A stretch of DNA of 33,143 bases from an uncultured Acetatifactor sp. (GCA_947581865.1 CANPWA010000029.1:1-33143); one strand, 5' to 3'; shown: positions 8,693-20,155, numbered from the stretch's first letter. Notes: a model not told the origin generated them from the sequence alone. Made by a program: numbers and translations.

Positions 8693-11185
8693 TCATTCTT
8701 CTATGGCATCTTCCACATTGTCAAATTCCTGCTCGCCATTGGAGATCTTTTCCCGGACCTTGGCGATCTGGGCAACCTTTACGCCTTCGTCCAGATTCAT
8801 CATCTTCACTCCGGAGGTGATCCTGCCCAGAGTGGAGATATCCTGTACCCGAAGCTGAATGATCACGCCCTCCGTGGTGATCATCATCAGCTCATTTTCG
8901 TCGGTCACAGCCTTGACACCCACCACGTCGCCGGTCTTTTCGGTGATCTTGTAGCATTTCACACCTTTGCCGCCGCGCTTCTGTACGGTAAACTCCTCCA
9001 GATAAGTGCGTTTTCCGAGCCCGTTTTCCGAGACGATGAGCAGGGAATCACCCTGTACCTGGAGCTGCATACCAATGATCTCATCCCCGGGAGATAAGTT
9101 CATGCCGATCACACCCATGGACGCCCTGCCCGTGGGACGCACATCCGTCTCTTTGAAGCGGATACACATTCCCTGCCTGGTCACCAGGAAGATCTCACTG
9201 TCCGCATCGGTGGTCTTTACCTCGATCAGTTCATCGTCATCCCGCAGATTGATCGCTGTCAGACCGTTCTTGCGCACATTGGCAAACTCCGCCAAAGGGG
9301 TTTTCTTCACAATACCCTTTTTGGTCACCATGAACAGATATCTGTTTTCCTCATATTCCTTGATGGGGATCATGGCGGTGATCTTCTCTCCGGGCTGAAG
9401 CTGCAGCAGATTTACCACTGCGGTCCCCCTGGCAGTCCTGCCCGCCTCGGGGATCTCATATGCCTTCAGGCGGTACACCCGTCCCATATTGGTAAAGAAA
9501 TTCATGTAATGATGGGTGGTGCTCATCAGAAGATCCTCGATATAATCGTCCTCTATGGTCTGCATCCCTTTGATTCCCTTGCCGCCGCGGTTCTGCACCT
9601 TAAAGTTGTCCACGGTCATCCGTTTGATATAACCAAGCCTGGTCATAGCAATGACAGTATTGTCATAAGGGATCAGATCTTCCATGGAGATGTCAAATTC
9701 ATCATATCCGATGGTGCTTCTTCTGTCGTCTCCGTACTTCTGGGCGATCATCTGCAATTCCTCTTTGATCACACCCAAAAGCAGTTTCCTGTCGGCAAGG
9801 ATCGCTTTGAGTTCTCCGATCTTTATCTCCAGTTCCCTGTGTTCATTTTCCAGCTTTTCCCTCTCCAGCCCGGTGAGAGCCCTCAGACGCATATCAACGA
9901 TCGCCTGCGCCTGCACGTCGGAAAGCTCAAATCGCTCCATCAGTCTCTCTTTGGCAATCTGAGGATTTTCACTGCTCCTGATAATGGAAATGACCTCGTC
10001 GATGAAATCCAGAGCTTTCAAAAGACCCTGTAAAATATGGTCTCTCTCCTCCGCCTTATTCAGGTCATACTTTGTCCTGCGGGTGACCACATCCTCCTGA
10101 TGCTTAAGGTAATACACCAGCATATCCAGAAGATTCATGACCCTGGGCTCATTGTTCACCAGAGCCAGCATGATCACGCCGAAAGTATCCTGAAGCTGGG
10201 TGTGCTTGAAAAGCTGGTTCAGGATCACATTGGCGTTGGCGTCGCGCCTCAACTCGATCACGACCCGGACGCCTTCCCTGTTGGACTCGTCCCGGATGTC
10301 GGTGATGCCGTCAATCTTTTTGAGTTTCACCAGCTCCGCGATCTTTACGATCAGATTAGCCTTATTGACCATATAGGGCAGTTCCGTCGCCACGATCTGG
10401 GTCTTGCCGTTGGGAAGAGTCTCAATATCCGTCACGGCGCGCACCCTGATCTTGCCCCGCCCGGTGCGGTAAGCTTCCTCGCAGCCGCGGGTGCCCATGA
10501 TCAGTCCCCCGGTAGGAAAATCGGGAGCCTTGATAATGGGAAGGATTTCTTCGATCGTGGTATGTCTGTCTTCCTGAATTTTATTGTCTATGATCTTGAC
10601 GACCGCATTCACCACTTCACGGAGATTGTGAGGGGGAATATTGGTGGCCATTCCCACCGCGATGCCCGTGGTCCCGTTTACCAAAAGATTGGGATAACGG
10701 CTGGGAAGCACAACCGGCTCTTTCTCCGTATCGTCGAAGTTGGGAACGAAGTCAACGGTATCTTTGTTGATGTCCGCAAGAAGCTCCATGGAGATCTTGG
10801 AAAGTCTCGCTTCGGTGTAACGCATGGCTGCCGCGCCGTCTCCGTCCATGGAGCCAAAGTTGCCGTGACCGTCCACAAGAGGATATCTTGTGGACCATTC
10901 CTGCGCCATATTGACCAAAGCGCCATAGATGGAACTGTCGCCGTGGGGGTGATATTTACCCATGGTATCGCCGACAATACGCGCACTCTTTCGGTGAGGC
11001 TTGTCGGGACCGTTGTTCAGTTCGATCATGGAGTAAAGAACACGGCGCTGAACGGGCTTGAGACCGTCCCTCACATCGGGAAGCGCGCGGGAGGCGATGA
11101 CACTCATGGCGTAATCTATGTAGAATGTCTCCATCCTCTCTTTTAAGTCAACTTCATGAACTTTATCAAAAATATCGTCGTTCAT
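8693..11185 (-). CDS. gyrA: DNA gyrase subunit A
   Basis: The breakage-reunion subunit of the A2B2 gyrase, which introduces negative supercoils. The start is ambiguous: an ATG at 11197 gives MRGNMNDD, but AGAGGA directly precedes the ATG at 11185 (MNDDIFDKV), which I prefer (830 residues, near the family norm). The active-site tyrosine is in [11 protein letters not shown], residue 123 from the chosen start. The quinolone-determining region reads [15 protein letters not shown]. The C-terminal beta-pinwheel is present, with a GyrA-box-like [10 protein letters not shown] and a second copy QKRGGKGVK. The protein ends in an acidic tail. gyrB is 57 nt upstream and the pair is probably transcribed from the dnaA side. 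Confidence 0.97.
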   Translation of the reverse strand: MNDDIFDKVHEVDLKERMETFYIDYAMSVIASRALPDVRDGLKPVQRRVLYSMIELNNGPDKPHRKSARIVGDTMGKYHPHGDSSIYGALVNMAQEWSTRYPLVDGHGNFGSMDGDGAAAMRYTEARLSKISMELLADINKDTVDFVPNFDDTEKEPVVLPSRYPNLLVNGTTGIAVGMATNIPPHNLREVVNAVVKIIDNKIQEDRHTTIEEILPIIKAPDFPTGGLIMGTRGCEEAYRTGRGKIRVRAVTDIETLPNGKTQIVATELPYMVNKANLIVKIAELVKLKKIDGITDIRDESNREGVRVVIELRRDANANVILNQLFKHTQLQDTFGVIMLALVNNEPRVMNLLDMLVYYLKHQEDVVTRRTKYDLNKAEERDHILQGLLKALDFIDEVISIIRSSENPQIAKERLMERFELSDVQAQAIVDMRLRALTGLEREKLENEHRELEIKIGELKAILADRKLLLGVIKEELQMIAQKYGDDRRSTIGYDEFDISMEDLIPYDNTVIAMTRLGYIKRMTVDNFKVQNRGGKGIKGMQTIEDDYIEDLLMSTTHHYMNFFTNMGRVYRLKAYEIPEAGRTARGTAVVNLLQLQPGEKITAMIPIKEYEENRYLFMVTKKGIVKKTPLAEFANVRKNGLTAINLRDDDELIEVKTTDADSEIFLVTRQGMCIRFKETDVRPTGRASMGVIGMNLSPGDEIIGMQLQVQGDSLLIVSENGLGKRTYLEEFTVQKRGGKGVKCYKITEKTGDVVGVKAVTDENELMMITTEGVIIQLRVQDISTLGRITSGVKMMNLDEGVKVAQIAKVREKISNGEQEFDNVEDAIEE

Positions 11186-11242
11186 ATTTCCTCTCATTCT
11201 GCCTGAAATCGCACATTGACAGGCATCTCATCTGATTTCTTC

Positions 11243-13435
<2,193 letters not shown>

Positions 13436-13441
13436 TCATAT

Positions 13442-14536
13442 TCAAACTTCCCCATTCATCAGGGAAACTCCTCCATTCATCACTTTGTAAACCCTGTTTA
13501 TTTCAAACCGATCGTTTACAAATTCCTCCAATCCCGTACAGGTGATGATGGTCTGAATATCTCCTATACTATTCAAAAGATAATTCTGTCTGTTATTATC
13601 AAGTTCCGACAATACATCATCCAATAAGAGAATAGGGTTGTCTTTTGCTATCTTTTTCACCAGTTCTATCTCTGACAGCTTTAATGACAGAGCAGCGGTT
13701 CTCTGCTGACCCTGGGATCCGTATTTTCTGATATCAATGCCATCTACTATAATAGCAAAATCGTCTCTGTGAGGACCTACTGTGGTCATCTTTGCACCGA
13801 TATCCCTCTCCCGGCTCATTCTCATATTCTTTTCAAAATCTTCAATATTTACATTTGGTTCATAGATGATATGAATTTCTTCTTTTCCGCCGGACAGATT
13901 TTTATGTATATCATAGATGATCTCATTTAACTGTTCCACAAATACAGCTCTTCTCTCGATGATCTTTGTTCCATATGAAACAAGCTGCATATCCCAGATA
14001 TTCAAAGTCTCCTTTAAATCGGGATTGAAATACATATCCTTTAAAAGCTTATTTCTCTGATTTACAATTTTGTTATAATTATTCAGATTATAAAGATAAA
14101 TACCATCTAGCTGGCACAGTTCCATATCGATAAATCTTCTTTTCTCGGAGGGACCGTTTTTTATGATTCCAAGATCTTCCGGTGAAAAAAAGACGACATT
14201 ACAAATACCAAGCAGATCAGCAGCTTTTTTGATCTTCTGCCCGTCAACAGCAATCCCTTTTGATTTTGATTTACGAAGATGTATATCCACCCTGGTCTCT
14301 ATATTTTCTTTCTCGATACAGGTTCTGATATGCGCTTCCTCTTTATCAAAGTTGACGATTTCTTTATCCTTGCTTCCCTTATGAGATTTTGTTGTTGACG
14401 CTACATAAATGGCTTCCAGAATATTTGTTTTTCCCTGAGCATTATCTCCAAATAAGATATTGGTACCTTTGTCAAATGTGATCTCAAGAGAATGATAATT
14501 TCTGTAATCTGCCAGTTCCAATGATTTTATAATCAT
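13442..14536 (-). CDS. recF: DNA replication and repair protein RecF
   Basis: A 364-residue SMC-like ATPase that helps load RecA at gaps with RecO and RecR. The Walker A motif is GDNAQGKT (residues 30-37); the ABC signature is YGSQGQQRTAALSLKL; Walker B with the D-loop is ILLLDDVLSELD. Length and order match the family. It sits 38 nt after yaaA and 45 nt before the chosen gyrB start, in the standard dnaA-dnaN-yaaA-recF-gyrB-gyrA order. Confidence 0.97.
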   Translation of the reverse strand: MIIKSLELADYRNYHSLEITFDKGTNILFGDNAQGKTNILEAIYVASTTKSHKGSKDKEIVNFDKEEAHIRTCIEKENIETRVDIHLRKSKSKGIAVDGQKIKKAADLLGICNVVFFSPEDLGIIKNGPSEKRRFIDMELCQLDGIYLYNLNNYNKIVNQRNKLLKDMYFNPDLKETLNIWDMQLVSYGTKIIERRAVFVEQLNEIIYDIHKNLSGGKEEIHIIYEPNVNIEDFEKNMRMSRERDIGAKMTTVGPHRDDFAIIVDGIDIRKYGSQGQQRTAALSLKLSEIELVKKIAKDNPILLLDDVLSELDNNRQNYLLNSIGDIQTIITCTGLEEFVNDRFEINRVYKVMNGGVSLMNGEV

Positions 14537-14574
14537 GCTTTACCTTAAAATCTGATCTTAATTGATTTAATCTT

Positions 14575-14781
14575 TTATTTTATGAATATTTTATTATTGT
14601 TATATTCCACAACATCACCGGGCACAAGCTTCTTACCCCTTTGATACTCTGTCTGATCATTTACCTTCACAAGACCGTCCCGGATGGCAAACTTCGCATC
14701 CACTCCAGATTCAACCAAGCCTGCAGCTTTTAGCGCCTGCCCCAGCTTTATATAATCTTCCCGCAGATTTATCGTATACAT
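14575..14781 (-). CDS. yaaA: S4-domain RNA-binding protein YaaA
   Basis: A 68-residue protein made of one S4 RNA-binding fold. The core is YIKLGQALKAAGLVESG followed by the G-x-V-x-VN turn (DGLVKVNDQTEYQRGKKL) and PGDVVEY. Its place between dnaN and recF is the standard one for YaaA in Firmicutes. It lies 13 nt after dnaN. The family is linked to ribosome assembly, but its precise function is not visible here. Confidence 0.92.
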   Translation of the reverse strand: MYTINLREDYIKLGQALKAAGLVESGVDAKFAIRDGLVKVNDQTEYQRGKKLVPGDVVEYNNNKIFIK

Positions 14782-14794
14782 GATATCACCCTTC

Positions 14795-15904
14795 TCAACT
14801 TACCGTTGTAAAATTAACGGGAAGAATCAGATAGATATAACTCTCCTCAAGATTTTTAATGATACAGGGAGCTTTGGGATTCACCATATAGAGATCGATC
14901 TCTTCATCGTCGATCACCCTCAGCGCATCAATCAAAAATTTAGGGTTAAATCCTATCATGATATCTTTTCCGTTCTTTTCTATATCTATTTCTTCATTCA
15001 TGCTTCCGATGATAGAATTGATCTTAAGTTCCATATTCTCATCGGTGACATTGATGATGATCGGCTTTTTATCTCCTTCCTTCACCAGAAGCGTTGCACG
15101 GTCAATACAATTTAAAAACTCTTTTTTGTTTATCTTTACTTTAGTCTCATAATCGCTGGACAACATCTGATCGATCTTAAAATATTCTCCCTCGATCAAA
15201 CGGGAAACAACGATAGTATTGTCAAATTCAAAGACAATATGTTTGGAGGTAAAAGAAATTGTTACATCTCTGTCCGCATCTCCTGACAAAATCTTACTGA
15301 TCTCATTCAATGTCTTGCCGGGAACTACAACCTTCCTCGGTTCATAATGATTCTTTAAATCAATGTTGCGGATGGAAATACGATGCCCATCCAAAGATAC
15401 CACACGCATCTTATCACCATTGATATCAAACAACTCTCCTGTCATCAGCTTATTGTTATCATTGTCGGAAATGGAGAAGATAGTCTGTCTCACCACATCT
15501 TTTAAGGTAAACTGGCTGATCATGATACTTTCCTCTTTCTCCACAGAAGGGAGATAAGAAAAATCTTCTCCGGATTTGCCGATGATGTGAAACTCAGATT
15601 TTCCACAAGTGATAGTAGTCTTGTAGGAATGATCTGTCTCTATCGTAATATCGTTGTCAGGAAGTTTGCTCACCATTTCAAGAAAGATCTTAGCATCAAG
15701 AGCTATGATTCCCTTTTCCAATATATTTCCCTTAATTGTCGTCTCTATCCCCATCTCCATATCATTTGCAGTGAGAGTGATCACTCCCTTGGAAGCATCT
15801 ATAAGAATACATTCCAGGATCGACATTGTAGTCTTATTGGGAACTGCTTTAGATACTGTCTTAACTCCACTTAAAAGACTGGACTTTGAACAAACTAATT
15901 TCAT
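14795..15904 (-). CDS. dnaN: DNA polymerase III beta subunit (sliding clamp)
   Basis: A 369-residue clamp that encircles DNA and tethers polymerase III. It starts MKLVCSKSSLLSGVKTVSKA and shows the family's three-domain layout, including TLNEISKIL in the second domain and the C-terminal SYIYLILPVNF, a variant of the usual hydrophobic-pocket ending (LILPMR). GGAAGGAG precedes the ATG. The start codon adjoins a DnaA-box-like TGTGTATAA (15904-15912). It follows dnaA after 217 nt that hold part of the origin, and can be transcribed with it. Confidence 0.97.
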   Translation of the reverse strand: MKLVCSKSSLLSGVKTVSKAVPNKTTMSILECILIDASKGVITLTANDMEMGIETTIKGNILEKGIIALDAKIFLEMVSKLPDNDITIETDHSYKTTITCGKSEFHIIGKSGEDFSYLPSVEKEESIMISQFTLKDVVRQTIFSISDNDNNKLMTGELFDINGDKMRVVSLDGHRISIRNIDLKNHYEPRKVVVPGKTLNEISKILSGDADRDVTISFTSKHIVFEFDNTIVVSRLIEGEYFKIDQMLSSDYETKVKINKKEFLNCIDRATLLVKEGDKKPIIINVTDENMELKINSIIGSMNEEIDIEKNGKDIMIGFNPKFLIDALRVIDDEEIDLYMVNPKAPCIIKNLEESYIYLILPVNFTTVS

Positions 15905-16121
15905 GTGTATAACTCCTTCCGATTTTGAGCGCTTTGGATGGACGCTCTTTTATATTTATAATAAAAGTATTTAATAGTAATCCTTATTAGAGGATGTTCA
16001 TATGTGCAAAACCATTTCTATTATAATATTTTTTAAGGAAAAAGGGAATGGCTTTCCTGTGAATAATTCTGTGAAATATTCACTATTATCTATTGACAAC
16101 TCTAAAGTTATCAACAATCGT
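15905..16121. other. dnaA-dnaN intergenic part of the origin, with DnaA-box-like sites and an AT-rich stretch
   Basis: Two sites resemble DnaA boxes: TGTGAATAA (16058-16066, a TTATNCACA match in reverse) and TTATCAACA (16108-16116, one mismatch); a third, TGTGTATAA, straddles the dnaN start. Bases 15948-16040 are strongly AT-rich and could be the unwinding element. CTATTATCTATT (16083-16094) resembles a run of DnaA-trios, but this is weak. Bacillus subtilis has the same bipartite arrangement, with unwinding between dnaA and dnaN. A weak 5-bp hairpin (15927-15947) lies in the dnaN leader. Confidence 0.55.
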
Positions 16122-17489
16122 TTAAGAAGGATTTATTTTCTTTATAATGATATCCACTTTATTCTTAAAATCCACATTGGTTGAAATGTCGTTTTCCACT
16201 TTTTTACATCCGTGCATCACTGTCGTGTGATCTTTCCTGTTGAGAAAAGTGGCAATATTTTCCAGGGACATATCGGGTATAAGTTTCCTGCAGAGATACA
16301 TGACAACCTGTCTCGGAAGAACAAATTCCGCGTTTTTCCTTTTGGATGTGATATCATCCGGTTTTACTCCAAAATGATCTGCCACTATATTTAAAATGAG
16401 AGTGGAAGAGATCTCTTTTGGTTTATTGGGATAGATCATATCCTTTAAAGCTTCTTCCGCGAGGGGAAGAGTGAGTTCTACTTTATTTAATTTTGCCGCA
16501 GCTATGATTTTATTGAGAGCTCCCTCAAGTTCTCTTATATTGGATTTAATATTGGTCGCAATATATTTGATGATTTCTTCATTTATGTTCAGGTCGCAGT
16601 TTTCTGCATTTTTCCTTAAGATAGCCATTCTTGTCTCATAGTCGGGCGGCTGTATGTCCGCAATGAGACCCCACTCAAAACGGCAGCGGAAACGCTCTTC
16701 TAATGTCTCCATTTCCTTAGGAGGCTTGTCTGAGGATAAAATGATCTGTTTTCCTGTGGAATGGAGGGCGTTAAAAGTATGAAAAAATTCTTCCTGTGTA
16801 CTTTCTTTACCTATTATAAACTGTACGTCATCAACCATAAGTACATCAACATTTCGATATTTTTCGCGGAGTTTGCTCATTGAGGCAGCATTACCGCTTC
16901 TGATCGAGTCGATCACTTCATTGGTAAATTCCTCGCTGGTTACATACAGCACTTTTGTGTCAGGATTCTGTTCCAGGATAAAATGACCTACAGAGTGCAT
17001 CAGGTGGGTCTTACCCAGTCCCGGTCCTCCATAGAGATAAAGGGGATTGTATACTTCCCCGGGATTTTCCGCAACGGCAAGACATGCGGAATGAGCAAAT
17101 TTATTGTTGCTTCCCACTACAAAGGTGTCAAATTTATACTTGGAATTTAAGTGGGAATTTTCATAATTGATATTGTTAAAAGGATTAGAAGATGAAAATT
17201 CGTTTTTCTGAGAGTTTTTGTGTTTCAGGTCTTTTTCAAGAATGAATATGATCTCGTAGGGATGATCGAACATTTCGGTGACGGTCACCTGAAAAAATTT
17301 CTTATATTTAGAAGAAATATAATTCAGAGACATTCCCTGATCGGAGGGTATGACAATATAGATCACGTCATCAACGGTTTCGTGATATTCCAAAGGTTTT
17401 ATCCATGTATTAAAAGAGACGGAAGAGAGTTCATATTCGCTCCTGACAGTCTCTTTGATCAAATCCCAGTTTTCTCCGATAATATCCAT
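16122..17489 (-). CDS. dnaA: Chromosomal replication initiator DnaA
   Basis: A 455-residue AAA+ initiator that binds DnaA boxes and opens oriC. Domain I occupies residues 1-85, followed by an Asn/Ser-rich linker (domain II, about 90-118). The AAA+ core has Walker A GGPGLGKT (154-161) and Walker B VLMVDDVQF (216-224). Domain IV holds the DNA-binding signature DHTTVMHGCKKVE near residues 427-439. AAGAGG lies about 9 nt before the ATG. It reads leftward from the origin and heads the dnaN-yaaA-recF-gyrB-gyrA cluster. DnaA boxes upstream of its promoter make autoregulation likely. Confidence 0.98.
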   Translation of the reverse strand: MDIIGENWDLIKETVRSEYELSSVSFNTWIKPLEYHETVDDVIYIVIPSDQGMSLNYISSKYKKFFQVTVTEMFDHPYEIIFILEKDLKHKNSQKNEFSSSNPFNNINYENSHLNSKYKFDTFVVGSNNKFAHSACLAVAENPGEVYNPLYLYGGPGLGKTHLMHSVGHFILEQNPDTKVLYVTSEEFTNEVIDSIRSGNAASMSKLREKYRNVDVLMVDDVQFIIGKESTQEEFFHTFNALHSTGKQIILSSDKPPKEMETLEERFRCRFEWGLIADIQPPDYETRMAILRKNAENCDLNINEEIIKYIATNIKSNIRELEGALNKIIAAAKLNKVELTLPLAEEALKDMIYPNKPKEISSTLILNIVADHFGVKPDDITSKRKNAEFVLPRQVVMYLCRKLIPDMSLENIATFLNRKDHTTVMHGCKKVENDISTNVDFKNKVDIIIKKINPS

Positions 17490-17531
17490 AACAACAGCCT
17501 CTTTCTGATTCCGTATAAACTCCCATATATC

Positions 17532-17560
17532 ATTCTAATATAAAGAAATAAATATTTCAA
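17532..17560 (-). promoter_or_regulatory. dnaA: Predicted dnaA promoter
   Basis: On the minus strand TTGAAA (17560-17555) and TAGAAT (17537-17532) are separated by 17 bp; each matches 5 of 6 consensus bases. It gives a leader of about 35 nt. The nearest DnaA-like box (17591-17599) lies some 30 bp upstream. Confidence 0.6.
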
Positions 17561-17880
17561 ATATTAGTTATGAACATAAAATTTTTAAAGTTATCCACCA
17601 TATGTTTATAACTTTGTTTATAATTATTATTTTTTTGATAAGTGTGGATAGATTGGTCTTTAGGTGGATAGAATAAAATACTTTTATAAAAATTGGAAAA
17701 GTTTGAGTTTTCATCCTGTTTTATAGGATATTCGCATTAAAAATTAAAATACAGGTATTATTTATCCACAATATGTTCATTATTTGTGGATAAATAGATT
17801 TAAAAAATTTATGTGGATATCTATGTGTATAAGTATTTAAAAAAATATTAAATATGTAAAAAAACCTTATCTTTCCTTAT
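17561..17880. other. oriC: Chromosomal origin of replication (oriC), DnaA-box cluster between dnaA and rpmH
   Basis: This gene-free, very AT-rich stretch between dnaA (start 17489) and rpmH (start 17957) holds a cluster of DnaA boxes. Perfect boxes are TTATCCACA at 17762-17770 and TGTGGATAA at 17785-17793, which form an inverted pair with 10-bp arms. One-mismatch boxes are TTATCCACC (17591-17599), TGTGGATAG (17643-17651), TGTGGATAT (17812-17820) and TGTGTATAA (17824-17832); GGTGGATAG (17663-17671) has two mismatches. The flanking genes diverge and are leading-strand on each side, as expected at an origin. AT tracts at 17600-17640 and 17830-17870 could unwind; which one does cannot be told from sequence alone. 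Confidence 0.9.
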
Positions 17881-17886
17881 TTTTGC

Positions 17887-17915
17887 TTGACATTATCGGT
17901 CTTTTCTTATAAAAT
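17887..17915 (+). promoter_or_regulatory. rpmH: Predicted rpmH promoter
   Basis: TTGACA (17887-17892), a 17-bp spacer and TAAAAT (17910-17915), 11 of 12 consensus bases. Transcription should begin near 17922, shortly before the strong AAGGAGGTG ribosome binding site (17941-17949). Confidence 0.8.
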
Positions 17916-17956
17916 CATATATGCTATTTTCCTGAAAAAGAAGGAGGTGCAGTTTC

Positions 17957-18091
17957 ATGAAGATGACATTTCAGCCTAAAAAGCGTTCTCGTTCAAAAGT
18001 ACATGGTTTCAGAGCCAGAATGAGCACACCTGGCGGAAGAAAAGTTTTGGCAGCAAGACGTGCAAAAGGAAGAAAAAGATTATCTGCATAG
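17957..18091 (+). CDS. rpmH: 50S ribosomal protein L34
   Basis: A 44-residue, Arg/Lys-rich protein with the full L34 pattern: [20 protein letters not shown], then [20 protein letters not shown] and RLSA. It sits on the large ribosomal subunit. The Shine-Dalgarno sequence AAGGAGGTG is 7 nt from the ATG. It is the first gene of the rightward arm, next to oriC as in most bacteria. A terminator-like hairpin begins at its stop codon. Confidence 0.98.
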   Translation: MKMTFQPKKRSRSKVHGFRARMSTPGGRKVLAARRAKGRKRLSA

Positions 18092-18113
18092 GTCACAGAA
18101 ATGTGACCTTTTT
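18091..18113 (+). terminator. Terminator-like hairpin at the rpmH stop codon
   Basis: GGTCAC (18091-18096) pairs with GTGACC (18103-18108) around a 6-nt loop, followed by TTTTT. The stem overlaps the last base of the rpmH stop codon, so translation could affect its folding. It is the first of two hairpins before rnpA. Confidence 0.7.
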
Positions 18114-18123
18114 GCAATTCATG

Positions 18124-18163
18124 ACAATAGAAAGTGCGCCGGGCGTGCTTTCTATTGTTTTTA
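18124..18163 (+). terminator. Second, stronger terminator hairpin between rpmH and rnpA
   Basis: ACAATAGAAAG (18124-18134) pairs perfectly over 11 bp with CTTTCTATTGT (18148-18158), with a GC-rich loop, followed by a T-rich tract. Since rnpA has no obvious promoter of its own in the remaining 20 nt, read-through of this site probably sets rnpA expression. Confidence 0.75.
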
Positions 18164-18181
18164 GTGGTATGAGGAAAACTT

Positions 18182-18520
18182 ATGCGTTTTTCGGAATCGT
18201 TGAAGAAAAATCATCAATTCCAATTCGTCTATAAAAATGGAAGATCGTTTGCAAACAAATATTTAATAATGTATATTTTGGAAAATAGCCTTGAAAGAAA
18301 CAGAATTGGAATCAGTGTCAGTAAAAAAGTAGGAAACAGTGTTGTGAGACATCGCGTCACAAGACTTATTCGGGAAAGTTACAGATTACATGAAAATATA
18401 TTCAATAGTGGTTTGGATATAGTGATCATCGCGAGACCGGGTGCAGCTGCCGTAGGTTACAAAGAGGCAGAGAGCGCACTGCTACATTTGGGTAAACTCC
18501 ATCATATCATTTATGAATGA
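18182..18520 (+). CDS. rnpA: Ribonuclease P protein component
   Basis: A 112-residue basic protein subunit of RNase P, which helps the catalytic RNA cleave pre-tRNA 5' leaders. It has the family layout: the N-terminal Phe-rich strand ([20 protein letters not shown]) and the helix bearing the RNR motif, here [20 protein letters not shown]. The usual R-N-R is R-H-R (residues 56-58). AGGA precedes the ATG by about 8 nt. The stop overlaps the yidD ATG (ATGA), indicating translational coupling. Confidence 0.96.
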   Translation: MRFSESLKKNHQFQFVYKNGRSFANKYLIMYILENSLERNRIGISVSKKVGNSVVRHRVTRLIRESYRLHENIFNSGLDIVIIARPGAAAVGYKEAESALLHLGKLHHIIYE

Positions 18521-18750
18521 GAGAACCTATGTTGGAAACTATGAAAAATATTTTTATTGCCGTTATAAAGTTTTATAAAAAATATTTATCTCCTTTAAAG
18601 AGAACCAAATGTCCCTATATACCTACCTGTTCCCAATATGGTCTGGAGGCTATAGAGAAATATGGAGCTCTGAAGGGAGGTCTTTTGACCTTGTGGAGGA
18701 TTATCAGGTGTAATCCTTTGTCAAAAGGAGGATATGATCCTGTTCCATGA
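18517..18750 (+). CDS. yidD: Membrane protein insertion efficiency factor YidD
   Basis: A 77-residue protein with an amphipathic N-terminal helix ([17 protein letters not shown]) and the family's Cys-containing core: [20 protein letters not shown], then [17 protein letters not shown]. It acts with YidC at the inner membrane face. The first ATG overlaps the rnpA stop; MLET (18529) and MKN (18541) are in-frame alternatives. Confidence 0.95.
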   Translation: MREPMLETMKNIFIAVIKFYKKYLSPLKRTKCPYIPTCSQYGLEAIEKYGALKGGLLTLWRIIRCNPLSKGGYDPVP

Positions 18751-18788
18751 CAATAGGATAGAAAGATACGGCAAATTCAGGAGGATGA

Positions 18789-20126
18789 ATGAACGGTATT
18801 TTATTGACCCAGAATTCCACACCTATTTTTAAATATATCGTGTGGATACTAGGTAAGCTTATGGAGGGAATCTTTACTTTTTTGGATATGGTTGGTATTC
18901 CCAATATAGGGCTTGCCATTATTTTATTTACAATTATCATCAACATTATCATGCTGCCGCTCACTGTCAAACAACAGAAATTTTCCAAATTGTCTTCTAA
19001 AATGAGCCCGGAGCTTCAGGCTATTCAGGCAAAATATAAGAATCGCAAGGATCAGGATTCCCAGATTGCCATGAGTACCGAAATGCAGGCGGTTTATGCA
19101 AAATATGGCGTATCTCCCACAGGAAGCTGTGGGTACCTTTTGATACAGATGCCTATTTTGTTTGCATTGTATAGAGTGATCTATGCCATGCCTGCCTATG
19201 TGGGTAAAATAGGAGATACTTTCCGTGTACTTGCCTCAAAGATCATTTCAAGTGATGGCGGTGAATGGCTGATGAATCCCACCTTTACGGAATTTGTAAA
19301 TCCCGAACAGGTGGAAGCCACCAATAAAATTGCCAATACCGTGTCCATGTATGGCAGAAGCATGACAAACGGAAATCTTGAGAACGGTGTTGTAGATGTT
19401 CTCAACAGACTTTCTTCCTTTGATATGAATCTGGTTGCGCAGCATTATAATCTCACGGATATGACTTATCAGGGGAATTTGATCTTAAGCAATGAGACAA
19501 CAAGAGGTCTGATCGACTCTTATAACAATTTTCTTGGCCTGAATATCGGTGATTCTCCTCAACATCTCATTGTGGAAGCATTTCATAACGGTGCATGGAT
19601 GTTGATGATCGGAGCTTTGCTGATTCCTGTGCTTTCTGCTGTAACTCAATGGATCAGCGTAAAACTGATGCCTCAGCAGGATAATAACGGAAATATGGAT
19701 GAACAGCAGGCACAGATGCAGAGTACAATGAAAGTCATGAATACATTCATGCCTCTGATGTCCGCGTATTTTTGCTTTACGCTGCCTGCAGGTATGGGTA
19801 TTTACTGGGTTGCGGGAAGTGTGGTCAGAGGAATACAGCAGATATTGATCAATAAGCATATTGACAAGATGGATTTTAATGTTATTATTGAGAAAAATGC
19901 TGAGAAAAGCGCCAAAAAAATGGAAAAGATAAAGCAGAACAGGGAGAAGATAAATGCCCTTGCCAGTATGAATACCAAAAATATCGAGAGTATTCAGCAA
20001 AAGGCAAATGTTTCTTCCGGCAGTTCCGATCCAGGTAAGAATGGTGTATCCGGGCAGACAAAGCCAAACAGTATGATGTCCAAAGCAAATATGGTAAGTG
20101 AATATAACAGGAAACATAATAAATAA
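18789..20126 (+). CDS. yidC: YidC/Oxa1-family membrane protein insertase
   Basis: A 445-residue polytopic insertase that helps proteins into the membrane with or without Sec. Hydrophobic segments lie near residues 13-35, 39-58, 115-135 and 270-295, with a hairpin pair in about 315-355. Family hallmarks are the cytosolic coiled-coil (SKLSSKMSPELQAIQAKYKN), the LLIQMPILFALYRVIY segment and LPAGMGIYWV. It is longer than Bacillus SpoIIIJ because of an extended region before the last segments (about 150-265) and a Lys/Asn-rich C-terminal tail. There is no lipobox near the N-terminus. The Arg expected in the hydrophilic groove appears to be Asn52. AGGAGG lies 4 nt before the ATG. Confidence 0.95.
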   Translation: MNGILLTQNSTPIFKYIVWILGKLMEGIFTFLDMVGIPNIGLAIILFTIIINIIMLPLTVKQQKFSKLSSKMSPELQAIQAKYKNRKDQDSQIAMSTEMQAVYAKYGVSPTGSCGYLLIQMPILFALYRVIYAMPAYVGKIGDTFRVLASKIISSDGGEWLMNPTFTEFVNPEQVEATNKIANTVSMYGRSMTNGNLENGVVDVLNRLSSFDMNLVAQHYNLTDMTYQGNLILSNETTRGLIDSYNNFLGLNIGDSPQHLIVEAFHNGAWMLMIGALLIPVLSAVTQWISVKLMPQQDNNGNMDEQQAQMQSTMKVMNTFMPLMSAYFCFTLPAGMGIYWVAGSVVRGIQQILINKHIDKMDFNVIIEKNAEKSAKKMEKIKQNREKINALASMNTKNIESIQQKANVSSGSSDPGKNGVSGQTKPNSMMSKANMVSEYNRKHNK

Positions 20127-20155
20127 TTTCTATAACGATTATGGAGGTGTCATAT

